64,000 nucleotides of DNA. Source: Arthrobacter sp. U41 (lineage in GTDB: Bacteria; Actinomycetota; Actinomycetes; Actinomycetales; Micrococcaceae). The notes under the pieces are model-generated. The model was not told the DNA's origin. It saw only the letters and a program-made list of their open reading frames with translations, and did not search any database. This document shows, piece by piece, positions 1 through 7,603 of this stretch; the stretch's first letter is position 1; every line of letters begins with the position of its first letter. The stretch is from NCBI RefSeq assembly GCF_007679325.1, contig NZ_VEGI01000003.1, positions 1-64,000 of the forward strand. The letters are read 5' to 3'. The position numbers and the translations under genes were made by a program.

Positions 1-524
1 GCCTTGACGTGCTCGGTGGCGTCGGCGGCGGTTGCCTTGACGTTCTCCATGGCTTCCTGGGCCGGCTCCCGGAGCCCCTCGGCCACGTTCTTGGCGGCCT
101 CGGTGAGTTCCGTGGTGAGCGGTTCGGCCGCGGTCTTCAGGGCATCCGCGGCTTCGCGTTCCTTCTGGCTGGCCGGGATCAGGGAGGACACCAGCAGGCC
201 GGCGCCGAAGGCGATCAGGCCTGCCGCCAGCGGGTTGCCCTGTGTTTTGGTCTTGACCTGGGCCGGGGCGTCCCCGATCGCGGTACCGGCGTCGCTCAGG
301 TGCGTCCCGGCGCTGCCGGCGGCCGAGTGCATGGTGCCCGCGGTGTGGTCGGCAGAGCCCGTGACCTTCTCCTTCACACCGAAGACGGCGTCCTTGACCT
401 TGTCAGTTTGGCGCTGGACGATGTGGGACGGGGTGACCTTGTCCGCGACGGCATCGACGTTCGTGCCCAGCCGCGCGCGGGTTGCTTCAATATCTGCTCG
501 GATGACATCCGGGTTTTCACTCAT
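1..524 (-). CDS. DUF3618-type membrane stress protein (partial, runs off the window start)
   Basis: About 174 codons are visible and the C-terminus lies beyond base 1. The start is the ATG at 524. The N-terminus (MSENPDVIRADIEATRARLG) has the typical DUF3618 pattern of a short acidic helix followed by RADIEATRxRLG, then an amphipathic stretch. A single hydrophobic segment (roughly residues 100-117, LAAGLIAFGAGLLVSSLIP) is followed by an Ala/Glu-rich helical tail. Family members are small membrane-associated proteins of unknown biochemical role found with phage-holin-like proteins. It is the third gene of a minus-strand operon, 18 bp after the holin-like gene. A structural or stress role at the membrane is inferred only from the company it keeps. 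Confidence 0.8.
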   Translation of the reverse strand, partial: MSENPDVIRADIEATRARLGTNVDAVADKVTPSHIVQRQTDKVKDAVFGVKEKVTGSADHTAGTMHSAAGSAGTHLSDAGTAIGDAPAQVKTKTQGNPLAAGLIAFGAGLLVSSLIPASQKEREAADALKTAAEPLTTELTEAAKNVAEGLREPAQEAMENVKATAADATEHVK

Positions 525-542
525 CGTGTTTCCTCGCTGAAC

Positions 543-956
543 TTAAGTAGTGGGCTTGAGGGTGGGCGGGATTTCCTGAAGCGTCTCGGCGGTCTGGGGC
601 ATGCCTTTGATCGCGTTGAGTTCCTTGCGGCCCATGGCCGCCAGGATGGCTGCGACGACTCCCCAGATGACGGCGACGACGACGGCGGACCAGCCGAGCC
701 CCATGAGAGTCCCGAGCGCCCACCAGAGCGCCAGGGACAGGAACAGGAGAACGAAGTGGCCTGCGACGCCGGCGCCCGCCAGCATCCCCGCGCCCTTGCC
801 GGCACGGGTCGCGGACTGCTTGAGCTCCACCTTCGCCAGCTCGACTTCCTGCCGCATCAGGGTGGACATGTCCCGCGTGACATCACCCAGCAGATCACCG
901 AGGGAGGCCGTTTCGGCCTTGGCGTGGGCCGCGGTGTGAGGCATTTCGCTGGTCAT
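543..956 (-). CDS. Holin-like membrane protein (phage holin superfamily III / DUF1469 type)
   Basis: The product has 137 residues. A hydrophilic N-terminal helix contains DVTRDMSTLMRQEVELAKVE (about residues 28-47), the hallmark of the actinobacterial putative holin superfamily III. Two membrane segments follow (about 63-82 and 87-107), then a short tail. Despite the name, chromosomal members are not phage genes and are regularly found beside DUF3618 proteins. Its ATG overlaps the stop of the upstream gene (ATGA, 953-956), so translation is probably coupled. The function is unknown; a role in envelope stress is an inference. Confidence 0.85.
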   Translation of the reverse strand: MTSEMPHTAAHAKAETASLGDLLGDVTRDMSTLMRQEVELAKVELKQSATRAGKGAGMLAGAGVAGHFVLLFLSLALWWALGTLMGLGWSAVVVAVIWGVVAAILAAMGRKELNAIKGMPQTAETLQEIPPTLKPTT

Positions 957-1807
957 CGACGGCCACCGTCAAACGGATCATCCCGGAAGGGATCGTCGCG
1001 GAGCGGGTCCGTCGCCACGGGTTCGGAGTCCCAGCGGTCCTGCCGGCTGCCGTTGCCGAGCGGGTCGGCGTCGAGCGGACTGGGCGGGTAGGTGTCCGCC
1101 AAGCCCGCCGTCGTGGTTTCCGGTGCCGGCATCTGAACGGGCGGCGGCGGAACGGCCATCCCGGTGTCAGGGACCCGGGTGGCGGTGGTAACGCCGGTGG
1201 CAGTGGGTTCCGGCGCTCCGGCGCTCAGGCTCCGGCTGAGGCGTCCAGCCAGGACGCCGGCGCCGGCCGCGAGCAGGAGGAAGGTGCCGGGCCGCTGGCG
1301 GGCAAAGGACTTCACCTCGGTCAGCAGGGACCCCGGATCGCGGCCATCGAGCCAGGAGGCCACAGCGGAAGACCGCTCGGCGGCCTGGCGCACCAGGTCG
1401 GTGGCCACGCCGGGCTCCGTGGAAGCGGAGGCCATGCTGTGAAGCTCGCTGGAAACGGAGCGCAGCCCTTCAGCGACCTTCTGCTGCTGCGTGCCGGCCT
1501 GGTCAGTCAGGTCGGACTTGGCCTGCTGCAGGAGATCCTTGGCGTTCGTCTTGACCTCGGCGGCGACGTTGGTGGCTTCCGTCTTGGCCGTCTCCGCGAC
1601 GGTCTGAGCGGAATCAGCGGCCTGGCGTTTGACGTCTGCGGCCTCATCCTTGGCCACATCGGTCCTGGAGGTGGCGCCGTCGTTGAATGTGCCTGAGTCG
1701 CTGCCGTTGGGAACCGGAGGGAAGGTGGATTCCGGTCGGAGGGGCGTCTGCTGGGTGGCCGTAGGCGTGCGGAAGCTGCCGTCCTGGGGCCATTGGTTCT
1801 CTGTCAT
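953..1807 (-). CDS. Hydrophilic protein with one membrane segment, first gene of the holin/DUF3618 operon
   Basis: The product has 284 residues and I do not recognise a named domain. The N-terminal third is polar. Residues about 50-130 are Ala/Lys/Glu-rich and helical (repeated A-D/E-T-A-K patterns as in YtxH or LEA-like proteins). A single hydrophobic segment follows (about 175-190, GTFLLLAAGAGVLAGRLSRS), then a Pro/Thr/Asp-rich tail. It starts at the ATG at 1807 and overlaps the holin-like gene by 4 bp. It leads a three-gene minus-strand operon. The upstream DNA is AT-rich with a TAGTAA palindrome that may be its control site. Confidence 0.75.
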   Translation of the reverse strand: MTENQWPQDGSFRTPTATQQTPLRPESTFPPVPNGSDSGTFNDGATSRTDVAKDEAADVKRQAADSAQTVAETAKTEATNVAAEVKTNAKDLLQQAKSDLTDQAGTQQQKVAEGLRSVSSELHSMASASTEPGVATDLVRQAAERSSAVASWLDGRDPGSLLTEVKSFARQRPGTFLLLAAGAGVLAGRLSRSLSAGAPEPTATGVTTATRVPDTGMAVPPPPVQMPAPETTTAGLADTYPPSPLDADPLGNGSRQDRWDSEPVATDPLRDDPFRDDPFDGGRR

Positions 1808-1865
1808 CTTCGCTCTCTTTCAAGATCGGCTGCTGATCACGAACCAGCAATAACTGGGGAACTAA

Positions 1866-1894
1866 TAGTAAGCATGATTACTATCAAATAGTAA
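1866..1894. promoter_or_regulatory. TAGTAA-N6-TTACTA palindrome plus a third half-site
   Basis: TAGTAA at 1866-1871 and TTACTA at 1878-1883 form a perfect inverted repeat with a 6-base spacer, and another TAGTAA follows at 1889-1894. The site lies about 60 bp upstream of the three-gene membrane-stress operon, in unusually AT-rich DNA for this genome. This suggests a transcription-factor operator or promoter region. The protein that binds it cannot be told from the window. Confidence 0.45.
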
Positions 1895-2010
1895 GCACCC
1901 TTGGTTTTAATTCTCAAGGGTTGCCGGGAAGTCGGACCCGCCTGGCCGCTGCGGATGGCGCCGCGGCCGGTGAACTAGGCTGGAAACATGAGCAAAACGG
2001 TGCGTGGCTG

Positions 2011-2931
2011 ATGGCGAACCGGCGCAGGGCTGCCGGCCGGAACAGCACCGAAAGGACGGCCGGAGTGGTGGACGTGCCGAAGGGCGGCCGCCCCGAGGGG
2101 CCTGTGGAGGGCATCTACTACATCGATACCGGTGACTGCGAGCTCATCGCTGACCAGGACAACTCCAGCGGCTGGCTGCTGCGGATCAACGGCGTCATGA
2201 GTTCGCATATCGATCTGGCGGATCCGCTGTTCCTCGACTTTGAGTACATGCGCTGGATCGCGGCCCTGGTGGAGTCGCGCTGGCCCCGGGAACTGCGGCC
2301 GAAGATGCGCGCCCTGCACCTTGGCGGGGGAGCATGCTCACTGGCGCGCTACTTCCACGCCGCCTACCCCGATGCCCGGCAGGTGGTGGTGGAACTCGAC
2401 GGCAAGCTGGCCGAGTACGTCCGCGGCTGGTTTGACCTGCCGAAGGCGCCCCTTATGCGCCTGCGGGTGGGGGAGGCGCGCGAGGTGACCGAAAGCCTGA
2501 CGCCGCAGACCCGTGACCTGGTCATCCGCGATGTTTTTGCCGGCTCGCTCACTCCACGGCCGCTCACCACCAGGGAGTTCAACGAGCACGCGCGGCGCGT
2601 TCTGGCCCCCGGCGGGATCTACGTGGTGAATTCCGGCGATGCCCCGGACCTGAAGAACGCCCGCGAGGACGCCGCGACCATTGCCGAGACTTTCAAACAC
2701 ACCGTGATTATCGCCGACCCGGCGATGCTCAAGGGCCGGCGCTACGGGAACATGATCATGGCCGGGAGCGATGTCCCGTTTGACGATGACCCCGGCCTGG
2801 CGCGGCGCCTGCTGGGCGGCGCAGTGCCCGCGCACATCTGGAACGACGCCAAGGTGCGGGCCTTCGCCGCCGGCGCCCCGGTCCGCCATGACCCGAAAAC
2901 TGTGGACCCGGCGTCGTCGATTGCTCCGTAA
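2011..2931 (+). CDS. Spermidine-synthase-like methyltransferase-fold protein
   Basis: From ATG 2011 the protein has 306 residues; the frame stays open to 1921, so the start is uncertain. It has a Rossmann-type nucleotide-binding motif LHLGGGACSLARYF followed by an acidic strand end (VVVELDGKL), then VIRDVFAGSLTPRPLTTREF and a late strand GGIYVVNSGD. This matches the stand-alone spermidine synthase superfamily of actinobacteria, which often lack proof of polyamine activity. No S-adenosylmethionine decarboxylase is nearby, so the substrate is unknown. The last residues (SSIAP and stop) are encoded by a 58-bp palindromic element shared with the convergent LysR gene. Confidence 0.75.
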   Translation: MANRRRAAGRNSTERTAGVVDVPKGGRPEGPVEGIYYIDTGDCELIADQDNSSGWLLRINGVMSSHIDLADPLFLDFEYMRWIAALVESRWPRELRPKMRALHLGGGACSLARYFHAAYPDARQVVVELDGKLAEYVRGWFDLPKAPLMRLRVGEAREVTESLTPQTRDLVIRDVFAGSLTPRPLTTREFNEHARRVLAPGGIYVVNSGDAPDLKNAREDAATIAETFKHTVIIADPAMLKGRRYGNMIMAGSDVPFDDDPGLARRLLGGAVPAHIWNDAKVRAFAAGAPVRHDPKTVDPASSIAP

Positions 2932-2974
2932 CGGCCCTTTTGGCGCCCCAAAACGGCGCCTACGGAGCAGCCGA
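2917..2974. repeat. 58-bp palindromic element, copy 1
   Basis: The left arm TCGATTGCTCCGTA (2917-2930) pairs with the right arm TACGGAGCAGCCGA (2961-2974), with one mismatched pair, across a 30-base centre that itself contains an inverted repeat. Three other copies (10403, 29829, 30022) have identical overall length. This copy holds the stop codons of both convergent neighbours: TAA of the spermidine-synthase-like gene and TAG of the LysR gene. Confidence 0.9.
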
Positions 2975-3874
2975 TGAGCCGCCGCGGCCCATGAGCGCCT
3001 CGCGGTGGGCCTTTGTCTGCTCGCGGAGCGCCTGCACCACCGCTGCGACGGCGGGGCGGCGCATGGAGTCGGGCCGCAGGACCATCCAATACGGCAGCAG
3101 TTCGGCGAACTCGTCCGGCAGGAGCCGGACCAGGTCCGGGTGCAGGTCCGCCGCGAAGCACGGCAGGAACCCGATGCCGGCGCTGGCGCGCGTCGCCTCC
3201 ACATGGACGAACACGTTGGTGGAACTCAGGCCGTCCCGCATGGTCGGGACCAGCCGGCGCGGGGCGTCCAGGTCGTCCACCTGAAGCATGGAATCGACAA
3301 AGTACACCAGCGAGTGGGTGGTCAGTTCCTCGATTGTTGTGGGAGTGCCGTACTCGGCAAGGTAGTCGCGGGAGGCGTACATGCCGAGCATGTACTCGCC
3401 GAGCCGGGCCGCCGCAGCCCGGTGCACCTGCGGTTCACCCACCACCACCTCGATATCCAGCCCGGAACGCTGCTGGAGCGCCCGCCGGGTGACAGTGATG
3501 ATTTCGACGCTCAGCCCGGGGTGGTCGCGTCGAAGCCTGGCAACCGCGGGGGCCGCAATGTAGGCGCTGAAACCGTCCGTCGCGGTCATCCGGACGACGC
3601 CGGTGATGGGGTCCGGGGTCCGGCCGGGCTGTTCGAGGCTCCGGATCGCCGCTTCCACCTGCTCAGCCACCTTCACCGCCTCCGCGCCCAGGTCCGTCAG
3701 CTCCCAGCCGCCGGACGCGCGGGACAGCACCCGTCCGCCCAGAGCCTTCTCCAGCGCGGCAATCCGGCGCGACACCGTGGTGTGGTTCAGCCCCAGGGAC
3801 TGCGCCGCCGTGGTGAACTTCGCGGAGCGGGAGACCGCCAGAAGTACAAGCAGGTCATCGGGGTTCGCATTCAT
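2960..3874 (-). CDS. LysR-family transcriptional regulator
   Basis: The product has 304 residues from ATG 3874 (MNANPDDLLVLL), where family members normally begin; an in-frame extension to 3937 is unlikely. The N-terminal winged HTH reads AKFTTAAQSLGLNHTTVSRRIAALEKALGG, followed by the periplasmic-binding-like effector domain. It is divergent from the 3-hydroxybutyrate dehydrogenase gene with a 142-bp gap, which makes that gene the likely target; this is an inference from position. The gap contains TGCAATTCTGCA just before the LysR start, a plausible LysR-type dyad. Its C-terminus (SSAAP) lies inside the 58-bp palindromic element. Confidence 0.88.
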   Translation of the reverse strand: MNANPDDLLVLLAVSRSAKFTTAAQSLGLNHTTVSRRIAALEKALGGRVLSRASGGWELTDLGAEAVKVAEQVEAAIRSLEQPGRTPDPITGVVRMTATDGFSAYIAAPAVARLRRDHPGLSVEIITVTRRALQQRSGLDIEVVVGEPQVHRAAAARLGEYMLGMYASRDYLAEYGTPTTIEELTTHSLVYFVDSMLQVDDLDAPRRLVPTMRDGLSSTNVFVHVEATRASAGIGFLPCFAADLHPDLVRLLPDEFAELLPYWMVLRPDSMRRPAVAAVVQALREQTKAHREALMGRGGSSAAP

Positions 3875-4016
3875 ATCTGCAATTCTGCACATAAGGGGTG
3901 CTTGTTTGACCATTGAATCGCCCACTTTGTGCGGCAATACTCAGTGAAGCTGCTCAGTGCTGTGCATCGCACTTCCTCTGGGCCGTTTAAGACCGCGAAA
4001 CTTGAGGAGTGCAGAC

Positions 4017-4766
4017 ATGGAGAGCAGCTTGAACGGGCGCAAGGCCCTGGTCACCGGCGGAGCCGGCGGGATCGGCGCTGCCAGCGTCCGCGCCCTCGCA
4101 GCACGCGGCGCCAAAGTGGTGATCGCGGATGTGGATGAGGCCGCGGCCTCAGCCCTCGCCGACGAAGTCGGCGGCACCTCCTGGGCGGTCAACCTGCTCG
4201 ACGTCGAGACCCTCCAAGCGGTGAGCCTGGACTGCGACATCCTCGTCAACAACGCCGGCATCCAGCGGATCAGCCCGATCGAGGACTTCGATCCGGCGGA
4301 CTTCCGCCGCCTCATCACACTCATGCTGGAAGCGCCGTTCCTGCTCATCCGTGCCGCGCTGCCGCACATGTACGCCAACAACTTCGGCCGGATCATCAAC
4401 CTGTCATCCGTGCACGGGCTCCGCGCCTCGCCGTTCAAGAGCGCCTACGTCTCGGCCAAGCACGGGCTCGAAGGCCTGAGCAAAGTCACGGCGCTGGAGG
4501 GCGGCGCGCACGGCGTTACCTCCAACTGCATTAACCCGGGCTACGTCCGGACGCCGCTGGTCGAGTCCCAGATCGCGGACCAGGCCAAGGTGCACGGGAT
4601 TCCGGAGTCCGAAGTGCTCAGCAAGATCATGCTGACCGAGGCCGCCGTCAAGCGGCTCGTCGAACCGGAGGAGGTCGCTTCCCTTGTCGCCTGGCTGGCT
4701 TCCGACGACGCCGGAATGGTCACCGGTGCCAGCTACACCATGGACGGCGGCTGGTCCGCGCGGTAG
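4017..4766 (+). CDS. 3-hydroxybutyrate dehydrogenase (short-chain dehydrogenase)
   Basis: The product has 249 residues, the usual length for the family. It should interconvert (R)-3-hydroxybutyrate and acetoacetate using NAD in the cytosol. Visible motifs are the cofactor site TGGAGGIG (residues 13-20), NNAG (78-81), catalytic Ser131, Tyr144 and Lys148 (YVSAK), and the C-terminal GASYTMDGGWSAR. The stretch around residues 180-215 (QAKVHGIPESEVLSKIML) matches the substrate-loop insert of hydroxybutyrate dehydrogenases. The start is ATG 4017 preceded by GAGGAG. A generic SDR assignment is certain; the substrate is likely. Confidence 0.82.
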   Translation: MESSLNGRKALVTGGAGGIGAASVRALAARGAKVVIADVDEAAASALADEVGGTSWAVNLLDVETLQAVSLDCDILVNNAGIQRISPIEDFDPADFRRLITLMLEAPFLLIRAALPHMYANNFGRIINLSSVHGLRASPFKSAYVSAKHGLEGLSKVTALEGGAHGVTSNCINPGYVRTPLVESQIADQAKVHGIPESEVLSKIMLTEAAVKRLVEPEEVASLVAWLASDDAGMVTGASYTMDGGWSAR

Positions 4767-4794
4767 CGGCCCGGCCCGCCGGCCGGGGCGTCGG

Positions 4795-5049
4795 TCAGTC
4801 CGTCGTCTTGTCGTCGGTCTGGTCGTTGGTTGAGTCGTTGGTTGCCGGTTCGGTGGCGCGGCGGATGTAGTCGTTGACGGCCTCTTCCGGCACCCGGAAT
4901 GAACGGCCCACCCGCACGGCCGCTATCGCATGCGATTTCACCAGCCGGTAGACGGTCATTTTGGACACCCGCATTGCCGCAGCGACTTCCGCGATGGTCA
5001 GGAAGTGGGAGGAAACATTCGCTGCGCTCATGTCGTCCGGCCCGTCCAC
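4795..5049 (-). CDS. Small helix-turn-helix protein (excisionase/BldC-like)
   Basis: The product has 84 residues from GTG 5049, or 78 from ATG 5031. It is a MerR-like winged HTH of the excisionase family: FLTIAEVAAAMRVSKMTVYRLVKSHAIAAVRVGRSFRVPEEAVNDYI, then a Thr/Asp-rich tail with repeated TND/TDD. This fold is used by BldC-type developmental regulators as well as phage excisionases. No integrase or attachment site is near, so a chromosomal regulator is more likely. The GTG overlaps the TAG stop of the gene upstream (TAGTG), so the two are translationally linked. Confidence 0.75.
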   Translation of the reverse strand: MDGPDDMSAANVSSHFLTIAEVAAAMRVSKMTVYRLVKSHAIAAVRVGRSFRVPEEAVNDYIRRATEPATNDSTNDQTDDKTTD

Positions 5050-5306
5050 TAGTCAGGGAACCGTAGTTGGCGGTAATCGTAGAACAGGACGTCCTCCGGT
5101 GTGTTGCCGGCCGTCCGGAGCCCGACGAAGGGGGCTTCGATGACTGCCACTGTGCCGAGGTGGCGGCCGTTGAACGGATCGTCCCCGATAAGCACCTGTC
5201 CCACCCGGAACGGAATCCGTGATGACCTGGCGCGGCTCGACCACTTCGACAGGAGGACGGCCGCGCGGCCTCGTTGGCGTTGCGCCTGCGGAGATGCTGG
5301 GGCCAT
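5049..5306 (-). CDS. Small protein of unknown function coupled to the HTH gene
   Basis: The product has 85 residues from ATG 5306, chosen because AAGGAG lies 8 bases upstream; a GTG at 5315 sits on that ribosome-binding site. The N-terminal 25 residues are Ala/Gln/Arg-rich. The rest (VGQVLIGDDPFNGRHLGTVAVIEAPF...) looks like a small beta-rich domain. I do not recognise the family. It precedes the HTH gene with a one-base stop/start overlap, so the pair may act together. Confidence 0.55.
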   Translation of the reverse strand: MAPASPQAQRQRGRAAVLLSKWSSRARSSRIPFRVGQVLIGDDPFNGRHLGTVAVIEAPFVGLRTAGNTPEDVLFYDYRQLRFPD

Positions 5307-5496
5307 CGGAACCACTCCTTCGAAACGAGCGCCAATCGGTATATCGGCGGCTCCGGACCAGCTGCGTGTGCTCCCCAGCCGGTGTCCGCGGCCGGTCCGG
5401 TACCGCCGTGAAGCAACTGTAGCCCTGCGCCCCTTTCGTCACACGAGTAACTTCTACGCCCGTCGGACGGGGCACCACTTGGGGCCGTTGTCCCGA

Positions 5497-5814
5497 CTAC
5501 TTGCCGGGCTGGGGCTCCGCCGCGTTCCCTGCGAGGGCAAGAAATCCGCCCAGCCCGATCATCATGGCCCCGCCGGTGGTGCCCAGGGCGGCGATCCGCC
5601 GGGGCGAGCTGGCAAACCAGCGGCGCGCCGTACCGGCAATCAGCGCCCAGCCGCTGTCCGAGACCAGCGCGATGGTCAGGAAGAGTGCCCCCAGCGTCGC
5701 CAGCTGCGCCGGAATGGCGCCCGCGGAATAGTCCACAAACTGGGGCAGCATCACCCCCACCCCCAGGGCGACAGCGCCGATCTGCAGCAGTTCCCCGACG
5801 GCGTTGCCCAGCAC
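5497..5814 (-). pseudogene. Internally deleted LysE/RhtB-type exporter remnant
   Basis: The frame from GTG 5814 encodes 105 residues; intact LysE/RhtB exporters have about 200. The C-terminal part is clear: MLPQFVDYSAGAIPAQLATLGALF, then RRWF and MMIGLGGFLAL, as in the second half of RhtB proteins. Before it stands only GVLGNAVGELLQIGAVALGVG, which resembles the segment near residues 40-60 of the family. The middle is missing in frame and the N-terminal signature is absent. It begins 12 bp after the permease stop. It could still be translated as a small membrane protein, but export function is unlikely. Confidence 0.6.
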
Positions 5815-5825
5815 GCCCGGCGTCC

Positions 5826-7322
5826 TTACCTTCCCGCCGGAACCTGCGGGAGCTGCGCGGTTTCGTCCACGAGCTCGGCCCGGGCCCGGCCGTGGCCGCG
5901 CACCCAAAGCCGGTACCCGATCACAAGCAGTCCGAGCCAGGCGGCACCCACATACAGTGCCACGCGCGTGTCCTCGAACGCCCCCAGAATCACGATGACG
6001 AGGGCCATGAACACGATCGTCGCCACCGACGCCGCGGGCCACCACGGCGAGGGGAACTCGGACGCCGGCAGCCCCTTGCGGGCGATCTCGCGCTTCATCG
6101 CCACGTGGGAAGCCAGGATCATCACCCAGACCCAGACGGTGGCGAAGGTTGCGATGGAAGCGATCAGCAGAAAGACGTTCTCCGGGATGACGGCGTTCAG
6201 AACCACACCCACCAGCAGGATGCCCGCCATCATCACCACGGTCATCCACGGCACGCCATGGCGGGAGACCTTGCCGAAGCTCGCGGGGGCATGCCCCTGC
6301 CGGGACAGTCCGAACAGGATCCGGCCTGCTCCGAAGATGTCGCTGTTGATCGCGGACAGTGCGGCGGTGATGACGACGGCGTTGAGGATGTGGGGCGCCG
6401 CCGGGATGCCCAGCCCGCTGAAGATCTGCACGAACGGGCTGCCGTTGGTGCCAATCTCATTCCAGGGGAAGAGGCTCATCAGGACACCGAGGGTCAGCAC
6501 GTAGAAAAGCAGGACGCGCACCGGGACGGTGTTGACTGCCTTCGGGATGACCTTCTTCGGATCCGCGGCCTCGCCGGCCGTGATGCCCAGGGTTTCGATG
6601 CCGCCGAAGGCGAACATCACGACGGCAAACGAGGCCAAGAGGCCTGCGAAGCCGTTGGGGAACAGCCCGCCGTGGTCCACGAGGTTGCCCAGGCCGGGCG
6701 CTACCGTGGCGCCGCCGGCCTGGAAACCGAACACGATGATGGCGGCGCCGCCCGCGATCATGGCGATGATGGCCACCACCTTGATCAGCGAGAACCAGAA
6801 CTCGAGTTCGCCGAAGACCTTGACGCTGAGCAGGTTCAGCGCCGCCAGGAAGAAGATGATCGCCAGGACCCAGATCCAGCGCTCCACCTCGGGGAACCAG
6901 AAGCCCATATAGATACTGAAAGCGGTGACGTCTGCGATGGCCACGATCGCCATCTCAAACACGTAGGTCCAGCCCGTCACGAAGCCTGCCAGCGGGCCGA
7001 GGTAGCGGCTGGCGTACTGGCCGAAGGAACCGGACACGGGGTGGCGTACTGCCATTTCACCCAGGGCCCGCATCACCATGAACACAGCGGCGCCGCCGAT
7101 CATGTACGCCAGCAGCACGGCGGGGCCGGCCTTCTGGATGGCCGAGGCGGAACCGTAGAACAGCCCGGTGCCGATCGCCGAGCCCAGGGCCATAAATCGG
7201 ATATGGCGGACGTTAAGTCCGCGGTTCAGGACAGATTCGACGGCGGCGCTGGCAGCGCTGCCGGCGGTGCCGCCCGGTCCCGGAGCAGGCGTTGGCTTGA
7301 TGTCCGTGGTGGCTTGTTGCAT
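5826..7322 (-). CDS. APC-family amino-acid permease, probably histidine or proline
   Basis: The product has 498 residues and about 12 membrane segments. The AAT-family signature is present: [21 protein letters not shown] (about residues 39-59), then [25 protein letters not shown] in the middle. Sequence style matches the ProY/HutT/GabP group, proton-driven importers of proline, histidine or related amino acids. It is divergent from the IclR regulator that precedes hutU, and the 281-bp gap contains an 18-bp inverted repeat found again upstream of hutU and, in diverged form, hutG. This makes histidine (or urocanate) the best guess for substrate, by context only. Confidence 0.85.
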   Translation of the reverse strand: MQQATTDIKPTPAPGPGGTAGSAASAAVESVLNRGLNVRHIRFMALGSAIGTGLFYGSASAIQKAGPAVLLAYMIGGAAVFMVMRALGEMAVRHPVSGSFGQYASRYLGPLAGFVTGWTYVFEMAIVAIADVTAFSIYMGFWFPEVERWIWVLAIIFFLAALNLLSVKVFGELEFWFSLIKVVAIIAMIAGGAAIIVFGFQAGGATVAPGLGNLVDHGGLFPNGFAGLLASFAVVMFAFGGIETLGITAGEAADPKKVIPKAVNTVPVRVLLFYVLTLGVLMSLFPWNEIGTNGSPFVQIFSGLGIPAAPHILNAVVITAALSAINSDIFGAGRILFGLSRQGHAPASFGKVSRHGVPWMTVVMMAGILLVGVVLNAVIPENVFLLIASIATFATVWVWVMILASHVAMKREIARKGLPASEFPSPWWPAASVATIVFMALVIVILGAFEDTRVALYVGAAWLGLLVIGYRLWVRGHGRARAELVDETAQLPQVPAGR

Positions 7323-7497
7323 GCGAATACCTTCTCGTCTTTGGGAGGGGGATCGCTATCCAGCAGACCATGTTGGCCGGAGCTGTGATGAGCCTCACGG
7401 GCAGACGGTGTCTTCGATTTCAGACATCCCGGCCGCCACCCGGCTGCACGTGCCGCGGATGCCACCTGGGCGGTGCAGTCGGCTACGGAGAACGCGA

Positions 7498-7515
7498 TGT
7501 CCGGGATTCCAGACA
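7498..7515. promoter_or_regulatory. hut-type inverted-repeat operator, site A
   Basis: TGTCCGGGATTCCAGACA is an 18-bp imperfect palindrome. Its reverse complement is identical base for base to site B upstream of hutU. It lies between the permease and the divergent IclR gene, so it may control either. IclR proteins usually bind short palindromes of this size. Binding by the neighbouring IclR protein is an inference. Confidence 0.75.
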
Positions 7516-7564
7516 ATTCGGGGCGGTCGGGGCCGTCCGGGGGCCCGGTCCGGGCGCATGCTTA

Positions 7565-7582
7565 AGTACGGGATACCGGACA
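7565..7582. promoter_or_regulatory. hut-type operator, degenerate site C
   Basis: AGTACGGGATACCGGACA matches the site B sequence at 13 of 18 positions, with an intact right half (CCGGACA). It ends 21 bp before the IclR start codon, a position suited to autoregulation. Confidence 0.45.
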
Positions 7583-7603
7583 CCGCGTCATTGAAGAGGA
7601 ATC

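Noticed and set aside
543..956. Phage holin as evidence of a prophage
   Set aside because: This holin-like family is chromosomal in actinobacteria and sits in an operon with a DUF3618 protein.
4795..5049. Phage excisionase as evidence of a prophage
   Set aside because: The HTH fold is excisionase-like, but no integrase, attachment repeats or phage genes are present around it.
5685..7388. A 567-codon plus-strand frame over the amino-acid permease
   Set aside because: Its His/Asp/Gly-rich composition is the reverse complement of hydrophobic membrane segments. The permease signature is on the minus strand.
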